Positions 36,066 to 46,387 of a stretch of 64,000 bases of DNA are shown here, piece by piece. The first letter of the stretch is position 1. Every line of letters begins with the position of its first letter. The position numbers and the translations under genes are program-made. The DNA comes from Engraulis encrasicolus (taxonomy: Eukaryota > Chordata > Actinopteri > Clupeiformes > Engraulidae): positions 83,501 to 147,500 of the forward strand of contig NW_026944504.1 of the NCBI RefSeq assembly GCF_034702125.1, in the 5' to 3' direction. The notes beneath the pieces are model-generated. The model was given only the letters and a program-made list of their open reading frames with translations, had not been told where the DNA came from and did no database searches.

Positions 36066-37213
36066 CAATCCAGGCTGTGAGAAGAAGAGTATGCTACAGC
36101 TGGTCAGGCTTTGTTAGTGAGTCACATCCAGGGCCATGAATTAACATTATTCACCACCAACCAAAATGGCTAGTTGATCAAATCTTACCAGCCAAACACA
36201 CACTCACTACAGTAGGCCTACTGGGTCAAAGTGGCTAGTAAGTAAATTGGTCTTTTTTACCAGCTAAACTGAAATGTCACCAATAGGCTATTTGGCCGGT
36301 TGGTTGGTGCTAATTTCGAGCCCTGGTCATATCCAGCTGACACACAGCTACAGCTAGTTATTATGAGGATGGTGTTGTTTACCTTTTATCTACTAGCGGT
36401 CTCTCTATGGTGAATAGCCACACGGTGCATCAAGCTGGGCAGCACGCGAGCAAGGTTACCGGAACGGCGAGTAGTCGGTGACTGACTGACACATCACCAA
36501 CAGCAACACAACTGACGTTATTATAGGAAGCCAAGAAATCACCATTTATGCTGTCTACTTACAATAGGGTGACCGGGCCGTTTAAATACAGTAGGATTTA
36601 TTTACAGACCATAGCCGCATCTAACCCAGCCTACAATGCCTCTATTACACAAGAGGACAGGACAACAGCTATTCCTCCGTCCTATGGCATTTGATGTGCA
36701 GTGCTTGTGCCCCAATTTCCTGACATTCTTCCGTATAGCAGCAACATACACCCTTTGTCTTGCATTTAGCCTAAATCTAGGGCGTTTTATACATGAATTG
36801 CCAACTGATGCGTGACGTTATGGTTATGACTAGCCTGCCTGCCCTGCGTAACCCACGGATGCCAACATGGAGGCTACCACCACCTCTCCTCCATCCATAT
36901 CATTAATTTATGGAGTGAGAAGAGCAGATTTAGTAACTGCGATTTGAAATGAATTGCATACAATTCACCTGCTTGTATAATGACCCGTGACTCACCTAAA
37001 TCGTTCTTGTCCGGCGGTGTCCCATAGCTGCAATTTAATCTTCACCCCGGGTTCAATGTCTACTGAACGGGCGTAAAAATCCACACCGACCGTTGGGTCC
37101 GCCACATCACTATAAATCCCATCCGTGAAGCGCTTCAACAATGACGACTTGCCCACAGTAGAGTCACCGAGCAGGATGATCCTGAATTGATATTGCCAGA
37201 GAGCATCCATCAT
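27616..37213 (-). CDS. rab42: Rab GTPase of the RAB39/RAB42 group, four exons
   Basis: Exons, minus strand: 37213-36996, 31529-31427, 28860-28576 and 27687-27616. They join in frame to about 225 residues, close to the usual Rab length. Visible motifs: P-loop GDSTVGKSS, switch I PTVGVDF, switch II WDTAGQE, G4 as HKSD (Asn replaced by His), G5 ETSAK, and the C-terminal CSC that would be geranylgeranylated. The protein would cycle between GDP and GTP on vesicle membranes. HKSDL and NSNVDRAF favour RAB42 over RAB39, as does linkage to gmeb1 and a SNHG12-like gene. From memory, human RAB39B and RAB42 have a single intron, after the switch II region; here two more interrupt the second half. Introns 1 and 2 are filled with transposons and repeats. 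Confidence 0.85.
27690..28285. repeat. Purine-rich (GAGAGG)n tract in rab42 intron 3
   Basis: Nearly 600 bp of GA-only sequence interrupted by copies of GGTTCCATTGGCCCATTGG or close variants near 27721, 27779, 28210 and 28263. It abuts the polypyrimidine side of the exon 4 acceptor. A 218-residue Ser/Leu frame over it is spurious. Confidence 0.93.
28340..28575. repeat. About 118-bp repeat next to the exon 3 donor
   Basis: Two and a third copies of a unit with TTTAGGCAGACCAGA, GCCCATAGCAACC and TTAAAGAATCTCTGG. The last piece is the intron side of the rab42 exon 3 donor, so the repeat is a copied donor flank. Confidence 0.85.
28576..28860 (-). CDS. rab42: rab42 exon 3
   Basis: 95 codons from VSEHILPHHMVYILVGHKSD to SSLTAK. 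It includes a Gly/Arg insertion (VDPRGGAGRK) relative to mammalian paralogues, ETSAK and the GWDGVK motif. Acceptor CTCCAAG/GTGAG. Donor AAG/GTGCCA is weak. Confidence 0.9.
28926..30410. mobile_element. hAT-like element in rab42 intron 2
   Basis: Begins TAGGGCTGGGCAACGTTAAC with GCGTTAACG repeats and ends near GATTAATCATGATTAATCAC, both typical of a common fish hAT family. The right end is truncated or diverged, and no target duplication is seen. The interior has no intact transposase. Confidence 0.6.
30422..31308. mobile_element. MITE with CAGTTTTTCTCGATTGC ends
   Basis: Left CAGTTTTTCTCGATTGCTT is complementary to right AAGCAATCGAGAAAAACTG. 887 bp, AT-rich, with many ACACAC words. Superfamily not decided. 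Confidence 0.75.
31340..31408. repeat. (AT)n and (GT)n microsatellites
   Basis: About 16 AT units followed by about 11 GT units, close to the exon 2 donor of rab42. Confidence 0.9.
31427..31529 (-). CDS. rab42: rab42 exon 2
   Basis: SITTSYYRNSVGGLLVFDLT then NRKTFEHVREWHRE. Acceptor CCTCCAG, donor GAG/GTGAGG. The first 18 intronic bases would encode VREHIL and match the start of exon 3 (VSEHIL). Confidence 0.92.
31550..31769. repeat. (GTAGA)n array, left part
   Basis: Pentamer array like 1456-1905, starting about 20 bases upstream of the exon 2 acceptor. It resumes at 32129. Confidence 0.93.
31778..32120. mobile_element. hAT MITE inserted in the pentamer array
   Basis: Ends CAGTGTTTCTCAAC and GTTGAGAAACACTG, with the 8-bp duplication CAGTAGAG at 31770-31777 and 32121-32128, which is itself array sequence. 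343 bp. Confidence 0.93.
32129..32565. repeat. (GTAGA)n array, right part
   Basis: Continuation of the array. 32574-32690 then has three 40-bp copies containing CTATHGCATHTSGTTGTC, in IUPAC code. Confidence 0.9.
32851..33000. mobile_element. 150-bp near-perfect hairpin element
   Basis: GGAATAGCGG...GAGGTGTCC and GATATCAAGG at the left pair with CCTTGATATC, GGACACCTCG and CCGCTATTCC at the right. The loop holds a second hairpin, ACAGCCCTTCGGC against GTCGGGCTGT. It is a short foldback MITE. The hairpin is the notable structural feature. Confidence 0.8.
33056..33250. repeat. Minisatellite with TGGGTCTACCAAGGCC
   Basis: Imperfect copies of TATGGGTCTACCAAGGCCTG followed by TTCTATTCTATACTCTACTA. 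Confidence 0.8.
33275..34012. repeat. About 52-bp minisatellite, 14 copies
   Basis: Unit contains CTTACTGGCAGCCTAATACA then a GACTTTTAATGTGACACACT segment. Two subtypes (GTGAAAAATC and GTGGAAATGC) occur in runs. A third has a CTAACTTA insert. Confidence 0.95.
34013..34300. other. Short spacer, no gene seen
   Basis: Unique-looking sequence in rab42 intron 1. Confidence 0.4.
34301..34450. repeat. GTGAACTCTA repeat
   Basis: Copies of TAGTGAACTC and TATCATAACTGGACTTGTAG in two nested periods. 34451-34795 that follows shows no clear feature. Confidence 0.8.
34804..34943. mobile_element. Small hAT MITE with copied flank inside
   Basis: Ends TAGAGATGCACC and GGTGCATCTCTA with duplication CTTGGCTG at 34796-34803 and 34944-34951. 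The interior contains another copy of the flank (CACTTGGCTGGGCGATTA) and a GTAGA run. Confidence 0.75.
35080..35107 (+). other. Hammerhead-ribozyme-like core
   Basis: CTGAAGA, then a GAC/GTC helix around an 8-base loop, then GAAAC, followed by GTTAG. This is the CUGANGA-stem-GAAA order of a hammerhead core, with one extra A before stem II. Flanking stems are not clear, so activity is doubtful. Confidence 0.3.
35245..35735 (-). mobile_element. tRNA-derived SINE with inverted tail copies
   Basis: On the minus strand an A-box-like region (35711-35722) and B box GGTTCGACTCC (35678-35668) mark a tRNA head. 35265-35350 is an inverted copy of 35428-35524 (GCATAAATGCAATTTCATTT against its complement), so two SINE tails face each other. 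A related fragment lies at 25790-25925. Confidence 0.75.
35740..36990. other. rab42 intron 1: CA run and dispersed repeat
   Basis: CA microsatellite at about 35985-36060. 36125-36330 (CATGAATTAACATTATTCAC ... GGTGCTAATTTCGAGCCCTGG) recurs in diverged form at 47985-48130 and 50750-50870. The rest, up to the exon 1 donor, shows no gene. Confidence 0.6.
36996..37213 (-). CDS. rab42: rab42 exon 1 (N-terminus)
   Basis: Encodes MMDALWQYQFRIILLGDSTV...WDTAGQERF with the P-loop. Two adjacent ATGs: the second (37210-37208) has A at -3 and G at +4 and matches the M-D-x-L-W start of relatives, so it is the likelier start. Donor TTTAG/GTGAGT. Confidence 0.93.
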
Positions 37214-37970
37214 GGCATGGCTGTATTGTGTTTACCCCCGTTGGTTGTTCGAGCCGGTGATTTCTTGAACAAAGCAAAGCAGCTACAGTAGCCTACGGTG
37301 TTTACATTGAAGCCGCGACTGATTTGGCGATCAGGAAGCGAAGAGTGGTGTTGCCTCGGCGATAGCAAGACAGTGCTGCAGTCATGTGACTAGCGGAGCT
37401 CCTGATTTTTTATCCCACAGCGCTGGGCTGCAACTAGCCTACCTCGGTTATGTTATGAGATCCGTATTAAGTCCGTTAAATATGTAATCACAACAGCCAA
37501 CAGGGATAACAGGGGAGCCTGTTTGCTGAGCGTAAAATCCTCCAGCTTTGTCTGAAAGATCTTAAGGCTCCCGGCGTCAGCTTGCCCTCCTTACCCCCTG
37601 CGTCTGCCTAATTATGTAAGATTAACGTCCTATTAATCGCGATGTAGCCTATTGGTGGCTCATCACGTCTTGGGCACAAGAAAGTCACTCCATGTACATT
37701 GCAGAAAACTATTAGGGCTAGTTAGTGCAACCTTGAAGCCGTCATAGGCCTACACAGCCCATGGAATCAAATACAAATATTTCTGTAGGGAAGTCGATGT
37801 AGTCGTGCATTTTCTTTTAAAGTTTGTCTTTCTGAATTTGTGCCGGCTATTAAACAGCAAAAGAAATCCCAACCAAAACTGTTGCCATTAGCTGGAATGT
37901 GTTGGCGGTCCATGGTGTCCCCTGTCCATGGTGCTGAAGCCAGTGGGATGGGGCCTGTAGGCCTACTGTA
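37214..37970 (-). other. rab42 5' flank
   Basis: Probable 5'UTR and promoter region. No TATA box is evident close to the ATG. Beyond 37450 unique-looking sequence with no gene seen. Confidence 0.4.
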
Positions 37971-37971
37971 C

Positions 37972-38523
37972 TGAGAAGCTTCAGGAGTAAACCAAGTTAA
38001 GTTAAAGGGACAGTTTGGTCAATTTCAACATGCAGTTGTATTACTCACGCTACCCTTGACTTGTCAGTACCTGGTGATGCCACATTTTTCGGCTCAGCCC
38101 TTTCCGAGATATGAGCAATTCTAATGGGGGCAGCGTTTGTTTACATTTTTTAAAAATGAAACATAGGCCAACTCCAAATATTTTCCCAAAAGGTACTGCT
38201 GTTTGCTAGTTGTTTGCTGATGTTTTATAACCTTTTGGATGTTTTTGGGAATAAATAAAAAAGTTTTTTTGAAATGTAAACAAAGAGCTGCCCCCATTAC
38301 AATGACCAGGATCTCAGAAACGGCTGAAGAAGAAGAAAAAAAATCTCAGGCACTGACAAGTCCAGGGTAGTGTGAGCATTACAACTGCATGTTGAAATTG
38401 ACCAAACTGTCCCTTTAAGAGGTAAATCACCTAATAGAAACAGAATATGAGGACTCCAGGCTCTTCTATTAGGTGATTTACCTCTTGTCTTAACCTGGTT
38501 TACTCCTGAACCAGCTTCTTAGC
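37972..38523. mobile_element. Foldback MITE (host of a nested element)
   Basis: Arms GAAGCTTCAGGAGTAAACCA and GGTAAATCACCTAATAGAA pair with TTCTATTAGGTGATTTACC and TGGTTTACTCCTGAACC. Related copies at 48378-48512 and 56081-56291. Interrupted by the TTAA element at 38006-38414. Confidence 0.85.
38006..38414. mobile_element. piggyBac-type MITE (409 bp) with TTAA duplication
   Basis: Ends AGGGACAGTTTGGTCAATTT and its complement, flanked by TTAA at 38002-38005 and 38415-38418. Inner AGCGTTTG/CTGCCCCCATTA segments are also inverted. A half copy lies at about 51625-51790. Confidence 0.92.
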
Positions 38524-38593
38524 ATAGCTGGGCAGCAAGTTATCTGACTGGATTTCTACGTTTCAGCCATTGTTACAGGCAGTAGGTCTACGC

Positions 38594-39257
38594 CAGCGGT
38601 GGGAAACCTTTTTCATTCGAGGGGCCACTTAGAATTCCTACAAGGGTCATGAAAGTCCTCAGAGGGCCGGACTATGAACACATACCAGGATTTCCCCAAT
38701 TTAGCAATTTAGGCCTATATTGAAGATGATTTCCCCGTGCAATTTAGGCCTATATTGAAGATGATTTCCCCGTGCAATTTAGGCCTATATTGAAGGTAGA
38801 CACCTTTGACACAGTCCCCACCTTCTATAGGTCCCCTGGATATAACTTAATTGCATTGGTAATGTAATTTATAAGATTCCTTTACAAAATATGTCATATT
38901 TCACGTGAAGTTGCATAACATTAAAATGATATCGGGGGCCGGATAAAATGGCCTCAAGGGCCACAAACGGCCCTCGAGACATAGGTTCCCCACCCCTGGC
39001 CCTCGAGACATAGGTTCCCCACCCCTGGCCCTCGAGACATAGGTTCCCCACCCCTGGCCCTCGAGACATAGGTTCCCCACCCCTGGCCCTCGAGACATAG
39101 GTTCCCCACCCCTGCGGCCCTCGAGACATAGGTTCCCCACCCCTGGCCCTCGAGACATAGGTTCCCCACCCCTGGCCCTCGAGACATAGGTTGCCCTCGA
39201 GACATAGGTTCCCCTCGAGACATAGGTTCCCCTCGAGACATAGGTTCCCGACCCCTG
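38594..39257. mobile_element. hAT MITE with amplified right end
   Basis: Begins CAGCGGTGGGAAACC and ends CGACCCCTG, with the 8-bp duplication GTCTACGC at 38586-38593 and 39258-39265. The right terminal segment (GGCCCTCGAGACATAGGTTC then CCCACCCCT) is tandemly repeated about eight times at 38970-39255, the last few shortened. Same family as 54138-54712. Confidence 0.93.
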
Positions 39258-39375
39258 GTCTACGCAGTCCAGTCGAGGCTAACGGCCTACTGTAGCCTTT
39301 TATATAGGCCCGGATTCTCCTCCAGTTTATGGCTGATGTGCAAACAGTATTTTTGGGAAAGGGTGCCCTCTAGGC

Positions 39376-40475
39376 CCCCCATACTCAAATAGCGGCCCGC
39401 GGGCCACTTGTGGCCCGCGGGGCATCTATTTGTGGCCCTCGAATCATTTTTCAAAAATTGAAAAAAAAAAAAAAATTTTTTTTTTTTTTGGTCCGATCGC
39501 GCTGCCGGCTCTTATTTTGAAATCGCGCCACAGACGCTAGGAAGATGCGTGCCGTGTCTCCGCCCCCTCAATCAGTTTCTCCCTGCAGGCTCCAAACAGA
39601 AGTGACTATGAGAGTGCCAGAGGCTGTTGTGAGGTAGACTACAGAAGGGAAGGACGGTAGAACTTGTAAATAAATTATTTACAAAGTTCTCTTTGCCTCG
39701 TTTTTGAAAGTAATGGTCCACATTTCATTGCATACAGTGTGTTAGGACTTCGAATTGGTTTAGCACTAGCTGTAGCTAGTTGCTAACACAAATGAAGGCA
39801 AATTATGTTTGAGCTCTGCTGGCAGCTAACTAGGGGTAGCCTACTTAAAAACGAATTGCTTGATAAACTTTTCACACTTTTAAACAGTCCCCAAATAGTT
39901 CGTTTGGAAAGCTAAGCCCCTCATAAGATTTCAAACAAAGTTATGAGCAACTTGATGATTTATTATTGGCTGTTGCATTTAATCAACATTGCATCAATGT
40001 GCCATTTTCTTGTTGGCAAAACCTGGTGTCCTCCTATCTATGTGTCCTCTTTGTTGGGTCCATTATTGCATCTGATTCTCATTATGCATGTGAGAGCTGC
40101 ATAAACAAAGTCATAATAAGCAACATTTGTTTGAAAAGTGTTATCTTCAGGCTTATTGGTTTTCTCACTAAGAAATACAGTAAATGTTTAAAAAATTACT
40201 GAAGGGTGGGTGGCAATGACAGCAAGGCAGGCACCTCACCCCACAGTGCTCCAGAAAAATGCAGGCCCTTTATGAGAGAAATGTTCTCCCATCCTGTCAC
40301 TGGAAACTAAATATCTGCTGTGGGTGTGAGTGCGTGTGTTTTGTGATTACAAAGGCCTTATCATTTTTTTTTTTTAATTTTTTTTTTGGTGGGGGTCGTG
40401 TCAGCCCGGCCCGGCCCTTTATTGGGAGGAATTTTGAAAAACTGGCCCTCTGGGACTTTTAATTGAGTACCCCTG
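39376..40475. mobile_element. hAT element (1.1 kb)
   Basis: Left end CCCCCATACTCAAATAGCGG, right end TTAATTGAGTACCCCTG, duplication CTCTAGGC at 39368-39375 and 40476-40483. No intact transposase. Confidence 0.85.
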
Positions 40476-40483
40476 CTCTAGGC

Positions 40484-40775
40484 CCTTTAGGCCTACATAA
40501 GGGTGCCCTCTAGGCCTACCTATTAAATCCTAAATATCTCAGCCCTCTAGGTCTACCTATTCAATCCTAAATATCTCAGCCCTCTAGGCCTACCTATTCA
40601 ATCCTAAATATCTCAGCCCTCTAGGCCTACCTATTCAATCCTAAATATCTCAGCCCTCTAGGCCTACCTATTAAATCCTAAATATCTCAGCCCTCTAGGC
40701 CTACCTATTCAATCCTAAATATCTCAGCCCTCTAGGTCTACCTATTAAATCCTAAATATCTCAGCCTCCGAAGCA
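40484..40775. repeat. 37-bp minisatellite, about eight copies
   Basis: Unit CCCTCTAGGCCTACCTATTC then AATCCTAAATATCTCAG. It contains the CTCTAGGC target of the preceding hAT insertion. Confidence 0.93.
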
Positions 40776-40937
40776 CAAACAAACTTGAGATGAGTTGCAT
40801 TTAAAAGCTAGGACCCTTGTTTTGCATAGAATGTGTTCATTCAGCTCTATCTTACCCACATTTTTAATAAAACAGTTAAAATCTGAAAAACCTGAATGCT
40901 GCGTAATGTGTCTCCAGGACACAATGGGTTAAGAGAA

Positions 40938-41445
40938 GACCACAACATTTTTGAACCCCCGGATCCGAACTTTAGGCCTATTCCACAACATTTCTGAACC
41001 CCCGGATCCGAACTTTAGGCCTATTCCACAACATTTCTGAACCCCCGGATCCGAACTTTAGGCCTATTCCACAACATTTCTGAACCCCCGGATCCGAACT
41101 TTAGGCCTATTCCACAACATTTCTGAACCCCCGGATCCGAACTTTAGGCCTATTCCACAACATTTCTGAACCCCCGGATCCGAACTTTAGGCCTATTCCA
41201 CAACATTTCTGAACCCCCGGATCCGAACTTTAGGCCTATTCCACAACATTTCTGAACCCCCGGATCCGAACTTTAGGCCTATTCCACAACATTTCTGAAC
41301 CCCCGGATCCGAACTTTAGGCCTATTCCACAACATTTCTGAACCCCCGGATCCGAACTTTAGGCCTATTCCACAACATTTCTGAACTCCCGGATCCGAAC
41401 TTTAGGCCTATTCCACAACATTTCTGAACTCCCGGATCCTTTATT
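40938..41445. repeat. 43-bp minisatellite, about 12 copies
   Basis: Unit CACAACATTTCTGAACCCCC followed by GGATCCGAACTTTAGGCCTATTC, very homogeneous except at the right edge. Confidence 0.95.
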
Positions 41446-41874
<429 letters not shown>

Positions 41875-43353
41875 CATGGGCGGAGTGGGGGGAATTTTCC
41901 TACCGGGAGAATTTTCCCCTTGGCGGCCCTTTAAAAAAAAAACCAAATCGAACAACATGGTTTCCTAACCAAAAACACAAAAACCACGAAATCTGTCGTA
42001 GGCTACTACATGTGGACATTAGTGTTGTCAAAATATCAACCTGAAGTGGAGGATTGTAGCCTACACCTTGATGAAATGCACAGCCAGTGGTGTAGTCTAG
42101 GCCCTACGTAAAACACAGGTAGGCCTATACGCAGCCATTTCAAAATTTCAGGGATTACAGTATACCCACTCAAAATTGATTGATCCATTATTTAGAATAG
42201 CACAAATATATACAGTATATACCCACATCAAAAAATGCTCAAATATACAGTATACCCACTACAAAAAGTAGACTACACCACTGCAGCCATCATCACAGTC
42301 CAAAGCAATAGAACTAGTTGCACTGCAACTTGCAGGTTAGGATACATCATGCTACTGTTCCATGCAAATGTACACACTGTCATTTTGACAGTTTGTAGGC
42401 CTATTGAATTATCGTTTAAGGAAGACAGGATGAGCACGGGCACAACGTTTTGAGTGTGGGGATTTTTAGAGTCTACATTGTGCATTAAACCCACCATACA
42501 GCAAATAAGCCAAACCTAGCTACTTCAAAGCACAACCATAAGTCAACAAAATGTATTAAACGGTGTAGGCCTACCTTAAAACGCTGTCTTCGTCGCAGCA
42601 AATGTCTTTGTTTCTTGCAATCACTCCACTTTAATCCACAGTTTAGTCTACACACCCAGCACTGGTCACATCAGAATCTTGTGTGGTAATTATTTTGTTC
42701 CATTTCTTCAGACATTACATAGGCTACATCCTAAATGTGCCACATATAAATATATGTATGATAATAATATTATTTCGAGTATAAGGAGATATACCGGACC
42801 AGTAGTTCTAACAAATCAATGCCATCAAAACAAAACTGCGTCTGTTAGCTGCAGTTCTCTTCCTTACCACTTGGTGGAGTCTGTTCGTAACCCAAGTCAA
42901 TAACCACAGAGCAAGTGAATCTGGGCTGGCAGACTGTGAACTGTAACAGTCATGTGGAAAATCGGAAAATAAATCATAACTTATTAATATTTCCATCCTT
43001 TGGTAACCAATCTAAATATTACAGGTTATTCAAATACTGAAAACGAAACTGTGTCACTAAGATCTAGTAAACTTCCGCGATCTACGGTGTATGGAAATTA
43101 TCAGTAGAGAAGGGGTGTGGCCAATTTACTGTTTGACACCGTCAGTGAGGTATTGCCGTCTGGTACACCGTATAAATACCGGCTAGTCAAGTATGAAAAA
43201 AATGAAACTATGGAAAGTAGGAAACCAGCGCTTGTCGCAATGCTCAGGGGATATTAGGGTCGGTTGAGAATGCACAGCAGCTGCATTATTACATTTCACG
43301 GCCGCGGCCCACCGTGACAAGTCCCCGATCTCCCGATGGCCACTCCGCGCCTG
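41875..43353 (+). mobile_element. hAT element, second copy (1.48 kb)
   Basis: Same family as 4435-5966 but inverted. Ends CATGGGCGGAGTGG and CCACTCCGCGCCTG, perfect duplication ACTGTCTG at 41867-41874 and 43354-43361. The two copies differ by scattered changes, so neither is very recent. Confidence 0.9.
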
Positions 43354-43361
43354 ACTGTCTG

Positions 43362-44127
43362 CTTTATGATCATTTACTGTCTTCATGCACCTTACCAGAC
43401 TCTATGTTCTGCCTTGATTACCATGTAATACGTCTTTCACTTCTACATCACAATACTAGATCATAGGTGTAGGCCTATCTGTCAACACTCATTTCTGGTC
43501 ATTTGTATCTTGTCTAGCCTACTTCAACTCTCAGAGTATGTTATTTGCACATTTGTCTACACAGAATATGCTTTTGCACATTGCCTTTTTATTTTTTCTT
43601 TATTGTTCTATTTTCCCCCTCCCTGACTATTACCTGTGTTACATGTGTCTTTAAATGTCCATGTGGGCATTGTGTGTAGGCCTAGGCCTACTTATGACAC
43701 CTGAATTTCCCCTCGCGGATCAAGTTACTCTACTCTAATGACCATAGGCATAGCCATAGGCTATTTAGCCCACAATTGGCATAGCCAAAGGTGTAGGTTT
43801 GGCTCGAAAAGTGGTGGGGACATTTCAATCGCAAATGCTCAGGATATGCTGTTTTTGCATTATATTTGTGAAGGAATGGTAGGGACAAGCTAGTTTTATC
43901 TGGAAAGTGGTATGGACATGTCCCCACCATCCCCCCCTAAAACATAAAACATTATACAATGTAAACATATAATTGAAATGTGACAAAGATCAAAGATAGA
44001 AATATAAGTATGATATCCTAGGCCTGCCTCTGCCTCACGACACGATCAGGCTCGAGATACATGTTTTAGAAGGCTACACTACATTTCCCGACAACCCCTG
44101 CGAGACGCCATTGTGGTGGGCAGGCCG
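43362..44127. other. Intergenic spacer upstream of the snoRNA host gene
   Basis: CCCCTCGCGGATCAAGTTAC near 43710 resembles a LINE tail. 43785-43940 contains GTGGGGACAT and ATGTCCCCAC in inverted orientation, a decayed MITE. No coding exon seen. Confidence 0.5.
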
Positions 44128-44135
44128 TATATAAA
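44128..44135 (+). promoter_or_regulatory. TATA box of the snoRNA host gene
   Basis: TATATAAA about 32 bases upstream of a pyrimidine start CTCTCGCCTTC at 44160, a 5'TOP-like motif as is usual for snoRNA host genes. Confidence 0.7.
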
Positions 44136-44607
44136 GCAAGGGGCGAGCATTCGTCCATTCTCTCGCCTTCGGACAGTTGAACTACACGCTGGTAAGTACT
44201 CGAGAAGATCTGAAGACATCCTTTATTCCATTACATCGAAGACTTGTTATTATATTGACGCAAACATATATGATTGTAATTTTATTGAACGTGCTGGTAT
44301 TTCGTGTTTCGGGCTTACCAATCCTAAAATGAGGCATAACTAGCTTTAGGCTACAACTTGTACCCGACAAGTGTACCTCACTAGCCACAATTGACAATAG
44401 CCTGAAATGCTTGGCCTGCTTTATGATGTGAATGTTGGCTTGTTTTCAAGCAACAGTAACTGCGTGTGTGTGTCGAAGTCCTAGACAGGCCTTGCTAGGC
44501 CTACAACCAGTAGCGATGGTATAACTAGCACGAAGCATAGCCCAACACGCCACGGCCCTATCGAAGTCGATTTAGTCTACACGTGGCTGAATCGGTCAAT
44601 CTGGAGC

Positions 44608-44770
44608 CTAAAGTGAAATCTTTTACCGACGGTCGCTGTTTAGCTTTGATGTAGCTACTCAGCAACATTTTAGGAAAAGGACAAATGCTTGCCCTCCGAG
44701 GTTGCTCAAGTGTCGACTCGTGTGGACGTGCTGCATGCAGTGTGACTCGCGGCGCTTCTTGCAACTAACT
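44608..44770 (+). ncRNA. H/ACA-like snoRNA candidate, copy 1 (intron 1)
   Basis: CTTTTACCGACGGTCGCTG opens a hairpin whose inner stem GCTG..AGCT / AGCT..CAGC is followed by CAACATTTTAGGAAAAGGAC and an H-box-like ACAAAT. Copy 2 keeps the stem by paired changes (AGCC/GGCT). The 3' hairpin (GTTGC...GCAAC) and the ACA box are not clear. Ends are approximate. Confidence 0.5.
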
Positions 44771-45292
44771 GGCTTTCTCAACTTTCTATGAACAGGTTGA
44801 AGATGAAGAAAACGATGCTCAAATTGCCACCGATGTGCTACGAGCGCCCAAGAGAAAAGGTGAGCTTGCTATTTATGTATTGACTTGTCTTCAAAGTAAT
44901 TAAATGTAGAACTCAACTGGCCTATAAAGGCAACGTGCAGTAAATTGGGGGGAAATGCCTTCAAAGCTTTGGTATTAGATTGTAGTTAGTACAAATGGGG
45001 AGGTGTAATGGCGACCACTTTCAGTCTGAACTCAACTTTGATCAAATATGGAACTACTGCAGCTACTTAGGGTGTTGTAGCTGAAGCTCTGTCTTAACAG
45101 CAATATCTCTGAAACGGGTCACACCTGGGCCACAAGGCTTTGTCACAAGATGAAGGAGGTTGTAATGAAGACCGATTTCATTCTGATCTCTGCTTTGATC
45201 AGTATGTAGTTGCTGCAGTTTGGCTTTGTAGGGCAGCGTAGCTGAGCCTCTGTCTTCTGCTCACTAGTCTATTGGCCTCGATGGGAGTTTGC

Positions 45293-45648
45293 TAGGGATG
45301 CACTGATGCCACTTTTTTGAAAACCGATTCAAGTACGAGTACATTAATGTGTGTACTTGCCGATACCGAGTAGTGTACTGATGCCTTTTGCCACCAAAAT
45401 ACAATGAAAAGAAATGCATGGCCTTGTTTTTTTCCACCTGTGATATTTAAATTTACATGGAAATGGACAATAAATATTAGTAAATGTATGAGGTGGCACT
45501 TTTTCCATGCTGCTTTCAAGTCCACAGAACATGACAAGATTTTGCATTGTTTAGTGTAATAGCAGTATCGTTCCTGGTATCGGTAAGTGCTTGAGTACAA
45601 GTACAATGAGCAGTATCTGGTGCCGATACTAGTATTGGTGCATCCCTA
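45293..45648. mobile_element. hAT MITE in intron 2
   Basis: Ends TAGGGATGCACTGATG and GGTGCATCCCTA, duplication GAGTTTGC at 45285-45292 and 45649-45656. Interior rich in GTACTTG/CAAGTAC and CCGATAC. It sits in the minisatellite that follows. Confidence 0.93.
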
Positions 45649-45656
45649 GAGTTTGC

Positions 45657-46370
45657 CCCTGCTGGTCTGTTGCCCTGCTGGTCTGTTGCCCTGCTGGTCT
45701 ACTGTGGCAGTTCTCTTGCCCCTGCTACTCTAGTCTACTGGCCCCAATGGGAGTTTGCCCCTGCTACTCTAGTCTACTGGCCCCAATGGGAGTTTGCCCC
45801 TGCTAGTCTGTTGCCCCTGCTAGTTCTGTTGCCCCTGCTGGTCTGTTGCCCTGCTGGTCTGTTGCCCCTGCTGGTCTACTGTGGCAGTTCTATTGCCCCT
45901 GCTAGTGGCCCCGATGGGAGTTTGCCCCTGCTAGTCTGTTGCCCCTGCTAGTTCTATTGCCCCCTGCTGGCCCCGATGGGAGTTTGCCCCTGCTAGTTCT
46001 ATTGCCCTCTAGTGGCCCCGATGGGAGTTTGCCCCTGCTACACTAGTCTATTGCCCCCTAGTGGCCCCGATGGGAGTTTGCCCCTGCTAGTCTACTGTGG
46101 CAGGTCTATTGCCCCCTAGTGGCCCCGATGGGAGTTTGCCCCTGCTAGTTCTATTGCCCCCACTGGCCCCGATGGGAGTTTGCCCCTGCTAGTTCTATTG
46201 CCCCCTAGTGGCCCCGATGGGAGTTTGCCCCTGCTACTCTAGTCTGTTGCCCTGCTAGTCCTCTGGCCCCGATGGGAGTTTGCCCCTGCCCCCTAGTGGC
46301 CCCGATGGGAGTTTGCCCCTGCCCCCTAGTGGCCCCGATGGGAGTTTGCCCCTGCCCCCTAGTGGCAGTT
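45657..46370. repeat. Minisatellite CCCCTGCTAGTCTGTTG / GATGGGAGTTTG
   Basis: Irregular copies of GGCCCCGATGGGAGTTTGCC with CCTGCTAGTTCTATTGCCCC between, in intron 2. Confidence 0.92.
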
Positions 46371-46387
46371 TCGCAGTTCATAAGGGA

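Noticed and set aside
44113..44343. Protein from the first exon region of the snoRNA host gene
   Set aside because: The frame starts upstream of the predicted transcription start and crosses the exon 1 donor. No similarity recognised.
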